Of a DNA stretch of 15,842 nucleotides, positions 12,314-15,842 are shown piece after piece (position 1 is the first letter of the stretch; every line of letters starts with the position of its first letter). A model generated the notes under the pieces. The model was given only the letters and a program-made list of their open reading frames with translations. It searched no databases and was not told where the DNA came from. This DNA comes from an uncultured Collinsella sp. (GTDB lineage: Bacteria > Actinomycetota > Coriobacteriia > Coriobacteriales > Coriobacteriaceae). The stretch covers positions 1-15,842 of the forward strand of contig CAJMBB010000032.1 of assembly GCA_905211615.1 (NCBI GenBank), given 5' to 3'. Both the position numbers and the translations under genes were made by a program.

Positions 12314-13246
12314 TTACTGACGATCGAGCTTGCGGACAGCAACGCGCTTGCTGTACTCGTCGACGTGACCGAAGTCGCCGATGCCGACGGACTCAGCAAC
12401 GTTGGCGCCGGTGGCCATAGCGAGCTTCATGGCCTCCTCGACGTTGTCGCGATCCCTGTACCACTTGTGCAGGAACGCAGCGAGGGTGCAGTCGCCGGCG
12501 CAGACGGAAGAAACCAGCTTGATGTTGAACTCACGCTTGGCGTACCAGATGTCCTCGCCGTTGGAGAAGTAAGCGTCGCCGCGGCTACCACGGGTGAGCA
12601 GCACGTTCTGAACGCCAGCGTCGTGAGCCATCTTCATGGCAACGCGGACCTCGTCGTCGGTGTCGACCGGCACGCCGAAGATGGCCTTCATCTCGTGATG
12701 GTTCGGCTTGATGAGCAGCGGCTTCTTGTGAGCGAGCTCCTTGAGCTTGTCGGAGGACAGGTCCAGGACGACGTCGGCGCCACGAGCCTGAGCGTGCTCC
12801 ATGACCTGAGCCAGGAAGTCGGGCGTAGCTTTGGGAGGCACGGAGCCGGAAACGATCAGGCACTCGAGATCGCCCGCGGTGTCCAGGATGTTGTAGAGCT
12901 CCTCCTGGTGCTGCGGCGTGATCGGAGCACCCGGGTTCAGGATGCCGTACTCGTGCTGGCCATCGTTGACGTAGGTGTTAATGCGCGTGATACCGTCGGT
13001 CCAGACCGGGCGGCAGAGGCAACCCAGGTTCATGACCTCCTCGACGATGAACTTGCCCGTGAAGCCAGCAAAGAAGCCGAGTGCGACGGTGTCAACGCCC
13101 ATCTTCTTAAAGGCGAAGGACACGTCAAGGCCCTTGCCGTTAGCCGTGTAGCTGGCCGAGCCGGTGCGGACGTTCTCATCGGGCTCGAGCGGAGAGCTCG
13201 AAACCGTCATGTCGACAGCCGGGTTAGCGGTTAGCGTGTAGAACAT
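12314..13246 (-). CDS. 1-phosphofructokinase-family sugar kinase (PfkB fold), ptsI-linked paralog
   Basis: A 310-residue PfkB-fold kinase, probably converting fructose 1-phosphate to fructose 1,6-bisphosphate. Motifs: MFYTLTANPAVDM at the start, NGKGLDVSF (36-44), FFAGFTGKFI (58-67), VSGSVPPKA (132-140), LIKPNHHEM (178-186) and SVCAGDCTLAAFL (247-259), with Asp252 as the expected catalytic base. As in its paralog, cysteine replaces the first glycine of the usual GAGD. Its N-terminal ~90 residues match the paralog closely, including VWTDGITR. The ATG at 13246-13244 follows AGGGGG about nine bases upstream. It lies 74 bases after ptsI on the same strand, with a hairpin but no terminator between, so it is probably co-transcribed with ptsI. 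That pairing with the general PTS favours fructose 1-phosphate, the product of PTS fructose uptake, as substrate. Confidence 0.9.
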   Translation of the reverse strand: MFYTLTANPAVDMTVSSSPLEPDENVRTGSASYTANGKGLDVSFAFKKMGVDTVALGFFAGFTGKFIVEEVMNLGCLCRPVWTDGITRINTYVNDGQHEYGILNPGAPITPQHQEELYNILDTAGDLECLIVSGSVPPKATPDFLAQVMEHAQARGADVVLDLSSDKLKELAHKKPLLIKPNHHEMKAIFGVPVDTDDEVRVAMKMAHDAGVQNVLLTRGSRGDAYFSNGEDIWYAKREFNIKLVSSVCAGDCTLAAFLHKWYRDRDNVEEAMKLAMATGANVAESVGIGDFGHVDEYSKRVAVRKLDRQ

Positions 13247-13273
13247 TTACAGTACCCCCTGTATATGTGAGGG

Positions 13274-13303
13274 CCGCGTGGCCGGCCCATTCCAACCACG
13301 CGG
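13274..13303 (-). other. Intercistronic hairpin between ptsI and the kinase gene
   Basis: CCGCGTGG and CCACGCGG form a perfect 8-bp stem around a 14-base loop. There is no T-run after it, so it probably affects mRNA processing or stability, or limits read-through, rather than terminating transcription. Confidence 0.55.
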
Positions 13304-13320
13304 TTACCTCTGATACCAAA

Positions 13321-15024
13321 TTAGCGAGCTGCGGACTCGAGCAGTGCCTTGACCTCGGCTGCGGTGTTGCAGGCGAGCGCCTTCTCGGCGAGCTCGTCGC
13401 ACTCGGCCTTGGTCCACTGGCTGATGGTCTTGCGGGCGCGCAGGATCGAAGGAGCGCTCATCGAGAACTCCTCCAGGCCCCAGCTGATCAGCAGCGGCTC
13501 GAGCAGCGGATCGGCAGCGGCCTCGCCGCACATACCGACCATGATGCCGGCCTTCACGCCGCTCTCGATGATGTTCTTGAGCGAGCGGAGCACGGCGGGA
13601 TAGTACACCTGGTACAGGTTGGAGATGGTGTCGTTGCCACGGTCGGCGCACATGGTGTAGCCGATCAGGTCGTTGGTGCCGATGGAGAAGAAGTCGGCAA
13701 CCTCGGCAAGACGGTCTGCGAGCAGCGAAGCGGCGGGCGTCTCGACCATGATGCCGACCTCGATGTTCTCGTTGAACTTGCGACCCTCTTCGGTCAGCTC
13801 GGCCTTGCACTGCTCGACGAGCTCCTTGACAGCCAAGACCTCCTCGACGCAGGTGACGAGCGGGATCATAATCTTGACGTCACCGAAGGCGCTAGCGCGC
13901 AGCAGAGCGCGGAGCTGGACCTTGTACTGGTCGGGATTGGCCAGGCAGTAACGCACGGCGCGGAAGCCCATGAAGGGGTTGTCTTCCTTGACCATATGCA
14001 GATACGGAATCTCCTTGTCGCCACCCACATCGAGCGTACGGATGATGACCGGAGCACCCTTGAGCGCGCTGGCGACCTTACGGTAGGCGTTGAACTGCTC
14101 CTCCTCGGAAGGAAGCTCGGCAGAGTCCATGAACAGGAACTCGGAGCGGAACAGACCGATGGCCTCGGCATCGTGATCGAGCGCGTTGGGCACGTCATCA
14201 GGGTTACCGATGTTGCAGGCGATGATCTTCTTGATGCCATCGGCAGTCACGGACGGCTTGCCACGGAAGGCCTCGAGGGCTGCCTTCTCGGCAGCGAAGG
14301 CCTCGGCCTTGGCGGTGTAGGCAGCGAGCGTCTCCTCATCGGGATCGGCCTCAACGATACCCTTGCCACCGTCGACGACAACGGTCATACCGTTGCGCAG
14401 CGCGGTGCAGCTGTTGGAAACCGAAAGGACAGCCGGGATCTCGAGGGCACGCGCGATGATCGCGGAGTGCGACGTGCGGCCACCGGTCTCGGTGACGATA
14501 CCGGCAACGTGGGCCTTATCGATCGTGGCGGTCATGGACGGCGTGAGGTCATGCACGACAACGACGGTGTTCTCGGGCAGGACGGAGAGGTCGACGACCT
14601 CCTTGCCCAGCAGCTCGGCCAGAATACCGGTGCGGATGTCGGCGATGTCGGCCGCGCGCAGACGGAACATCTCGTCGTCCATGGACAGGAACATGTTCTC
14701 GAACATGGTCGAGGTGTCCATGAGCGCCTGCTCGGCGCAGGTACCGCCGTCAATGGCGGCGTTGATGGCGTCGGTCATACCCGGATCCTGAGCCAGGACA
14801 ATATGTCCGCTCATGATCTCGGCCTCGGCCTCGCCCACCGTCTCCTTCATGTGGTCGGCCTGAGCCTGGGTCTTCTCGCAGAAGACCGAAAGAGCGGACT
14901 GATAGCGCTCCTTCTCTGCTGCCGAATCAGCAACCTCGTGCGGCTCAAACGTCAAGTCGGGATCGACGGCGACCATGACGGTGCCGATACCGATGCCCTC
15001 GGAAGCGTTGACTCCCTGATACAT
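13321..15024 (-). CDS. ptsI: PTS Enzyme I (phosphoenolpyruvate-protein phosphotransferase)
   Basis: Cytosolic first enzyme of the PTS: it takes phosphate from phosphoenolpyruvate and passes it to HPr. The 567-residue length is normal for the family. Domains in order: HPr-binding/helical N-terminus (about 1-150), phosphohistidine domain with GGRTSHSAIIARALEIPAV (181-199; active His186), and the PEP-binding barrel with GLFRSEFLF (290-298), RTLDVGGDK (329-337), NPFMGFRAVR (349-358), FFSIGTNDL (445-453) and VGMCGEAAAD (496-505; catalytic Cys499). GTNDL is followed by IGY where TQY is usual. I chose ATG 15024-15022 (MYQGVNASEG) because GAGAGAGG ends 7 bases before it; an ATG two codons earlier is too close. 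It follows ptsH after a 133-base gap holding a terminator-like hairpin, and precedes a 1-phosphofructokinase-type gene. Confidence 0.97.
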   Translation of the reverse strand: MYQGVNASEGIGIGTVMVAVDPDLTFEPHEVADSAAEKERYQSALSVFCEKTQAQADHMKETVGEAEAEIMSGHIVLAQDPGMTDAINAAIDGGTCAEQALMDTSTMFENMFLSMDDEMFRLRAADIADIRTGILAELLGKEVVDLSVLPENTVVVVHDLTPSMTATIDKAHVAGIVTETGGRTSHSAIIARALEIPAVLSVSNSCTALRNGMTVVVDGGKGIVEADPDEETLAAYTAKAEAFAAEKAALEAFRGKPSVTADGIKKIIACNIGNPDDVPNALDHDAEAIGLFRSEFLFMDSAELPSEEEQFNAYRKVASALKGAPVIIRTLDVGGDKEIPYLHMVKEDNPFMGFRAVRYCLANPDQYKVQLRALLRASAFGDVKIMIPLVTCVEEVLAVKELVEQCKAELTEEGRKFNENIEVGIMVETPAASLLADRLAEVADFFSIGTNDLIGYTMCADRGNDTISNLYQVYYPAVLRSLKNIIESGVKAGIMVGMCGEAAADPLLEPLLISWGLEEFSMSAPSILRARKTISQWTKAECDELAEKALACNTAAEVKALLESAAR

Positions 15025-15049
15025 TCCCATTCCTCTCTCCGTGTCATGT

Positions 15050-15078
15050 GATAAAGCGTTTTGCCATATCCATGACAA
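15050..15078 (-). promoter_or_regulatory. Possible secondary promoter for ptsI
   Basis: Reading leftwards just after the ptsH terminator, TTGTCA (15078-15073) is followed 17 bases later by TTTATC (15055-15050). The -35 is good and the -10 is poor. It would let ptsI be expressed independently of ptsH. Confidence 0.35.
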
Positions 15079-15112
15079 AAGAGCGCAGCTACCTTACAAC
15101 AGGTCACTGCGC
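15075..15112 (-). terminator. Terminator/attenuator between ptsH and ptsI
   Basis: Leftward strand: GCGCAG/CTGCGC (15112-15107 with 15088-15083) encloses a second stem ACCT/AGGT and a 6-base loop, followed by TCTTTTG. The stem is good and the T-run short, so partial termination giving more ptsH than ptsI mRNA is likely. Confidence 0.6.
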
Positions 15113-15157
15113 CCCCAAATATGAACTTAGTTGTTCAACATGCGACCCGTTTGAGTT

Positions 15158-15421
15158 CTACTCGCCAAGACCGCTCTTGATGAGCTCGATGGCAGCAGCC
15201 AGAGCCTCGGCCTCGTCAGCGCCGTCGCACTTGACCTCGACCTCGGTGCCGCAGGGGATACCAGCAGCCATGAGGGCCATCGGGGACTTGCCGTTGACCT
15301 CCTTCTCGGGGGTGACGACCGTCACGTCACAGGCATACTTGCCCATGGTGGAGGCGAACAGACCAGCCGGACGCATGTGCAGACCCTGAGGATTAACGAG
15401 GGTAGCCTTCTCAGAAACCAT
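15158..15421 (-). CDS. ptsH: PTS phosphocarrier protein HPr
   Basis: The small cytosolic carrier that receives phosphate from Enzyme I and hands it to sugar-specific EIIA domains. It is 87 residues, the normal size. PQGLHMRPAGLFA (11-23) contains the active His15. VNGKSPMALMAAGI (42-55) contains Ser46, the position phosphorylated by HPr kinase in Gram-positive bacteria, so a catabolite-control role is possible. ATG 15421-15419 (MVSEKATLV) is preceded by AAGGAGT at good spacing; the in-frame start 19 codons upstream lacks one. It is the first gene of the leftward pts unit. The AT-rich stretch at 15485-15510 probably holds its promoter, though I could not fit a clean -35/-10 pair. Confidence 0.97.
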   Translation of the reverse strand: MVSEKATLVNPQGLHMRPAGLFASTMGKYACDVTVVTPEKEVNGKSPMALMAAGIPCGTEVEVKCDGADEAEALAAAIELIKSGLGE

Positions 15422-15610
15422 AGTTGACTCCTTTTTGTGTTTAACCCCTGTCATGCATGTGGCAGGAGTCAGATTCACGACGTTGTTTATATTAACTCAC
15501 ATCAAACGGTTTTTCATTATGTTTCGGGCGAATTGTTGGACAGATGTGTTTGTCGTCCGCTTGCTCGCCCACAGGGGGGCCGGGCGCGGCCAGTGAGATT
15601 TCCTGCTCTA

Positions 15611-15667
15611 CAGTCCTGCTCGCACGAAGAGCACATTAAGTGCTCTTCGGCTCGTGCGGAACTCGCG
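15611..15667 (+). repeat. Structured dispersed repeat, copy 2 (intergenic)
   Basis: GCACGAAGAGCAC (15622-15634) pairs with GTGCTCTTCG (15640-15649) and TGC (15655-15657) around an ATTAA loop, leaving a GCTCG bulge. Flanking ACAGTCCTG and CGGAACT match copy 1 at 5860-5915. The hairpin has better pairing than copy 1 and lies between divergent units, like REP-type palindromic elements. Confidence 0.7.
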
Positions 15668-15813
15668 ACAAACATAACCAAGACCCACCGGGCAACCTAC
15701 CAACCAAGTCTTTTCAGCCCAGGCCCCTGTGTACCGCGCGTCGAAGATCTTCAAATTCAACTTGCTGACATAAAGCGAGACATAGCAGAGGACCCCTGGT
15801 CCTTAACTTGATA

Positions 15814-15826
15814 CGAGTTCCGCACG
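15814..15826 (-). repeat. Inverted partial copy of the dispersed repeat end
   Basis: CGAGTTCCGCACG is the exact reverse complement of CGTGCGGAACTCG at 15653-15665, the right end of repeat copy 2. The two face each other across 148 bases. Only this 13-bp end is matched. Confidence 0.55.
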
Positions 15827-15827
15827 C

Positions 15828-15835
15828 AAAGGAGG
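15828..15835 (+). promoter_or_regulatory. Possible ribosome binding site of a rightward gene outside the window
   Basis: AAAGGAGG is a full Shine-Dalgarno match ending 7 bases before the window edge, at the right distance for a start codon just beyond it. That gene would be divergent from ptsH. No coding sequence is visible to confirm it. Confidence 0.35.
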
Positions 15836-15842
15836 CGCCAGT

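Larger units (their letters stand above)
15422..15842. other. Gene-free region upstream of ptsH
   Basis: These 421 bases contain no frame I would call a gene. They hold the ptsH leader (AT-rich TTAATATAAAC on the leftward strand near 15490-15500), a short GC-rich hairpin GGCCG/CGGCC at 15578-15591, the dispersed repeat at 15611-15667, its inverted 13-bp partner at 15814-15826, and a Shine-Dalgarno-like sequence at the edge. The stretch 15670-15810 shows nothing I recognise. Confidence 0.5.

Noticed and set aside
12245..13234. Rightward open frame of about 329 codons opposite the first kinase gene
   Set aside because: Shadow of a clear PfkB-family gene, and it would begin inside that gene's terminator region.
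13267..15051. Very long rightward open frame (about 594 codons) opposite ptsI
   Set aside because: It is the antisense shadow of an unmistakable Enzyme I gene; high-GC codon bias leaves the opposite strand open. Its translation shows no recognisable domain.
1..15842. CRISPR arrays, rRNA, phage or transposase genes
   Set aside because: I looked for regularly spaced repeats, conserved rRNA stretches and transposase or phage motifs on both strands and found none.

Overview
The window looks like chromosome from a high-GC Gram-positive anaerobe. The closest match I recall is a gut Coriobacteriia (Collinsella-like). This rests on base composition, lipobox lipoproteins, the class of cobalamin genes, and a ptsH/ptsI set beside 1-phosphofructokinase-family kinases. 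The genus is an inference, not something the sequence proves.

Left part (1-7150): cobalamin/tetrapyrrole functions. Leftwards run cbiF, broken by a frameshift near its 5' end, and cbiD, which is cut by the window edge. Rightwards, a good sigma-70-type promoter leads into a cobalamin riboswitch and a five-gene unit. The unit encodes an exported CbiK-type chelatase (Tat-like signal plus lipobox), a small lipoprotein, a substrate-binding lipoprotein, a FecCD/BtuC-type permease and an ABC ATPase with an unusual C-terminal domain. The small lipoprotein and the N-terminus of the binding protein appear to carry the same beta-rich domain. Together they suggest a B12-regulated, cell-surface system that binds, possibly metalates, and imports a corrinoid, tetrapyrrole or metal chelate. 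The first ~40 codons of the ATPase gene contain a copy of a structured dispersed repeat that also occurs at 15.6 kb.

Middle part (7200-11000), all leftward: a TetR-family regulator with a candidate operator upstream, a multi-spanning membrane protein of the lysylphosphatidylglycerol synthase TM/flippase-like family, a tRNA-Glu(CTC) with encoded CCA and a strong terminator, and a CCA-adding enzyme with an HD domain.

Right part (11100-15842), all leftward: general PTS proteins HPr (ptsH) and Enzyme I (ptsI), separated by a probable terminator/attenuator, then two paralogous PfkB-family 1-phosphofructokinase-type kinases, each followed by a strong terminator. This is sugar-phosphate entry to glycolysis; no sugar-specific EII is in the window. 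The last 420 bases hold no gene, but they carry the second repeat copy, an inverted 13-bp match to it, and a Shine-Dalgarno sequence at the very edge that may belong to a rightward gene outside the window.
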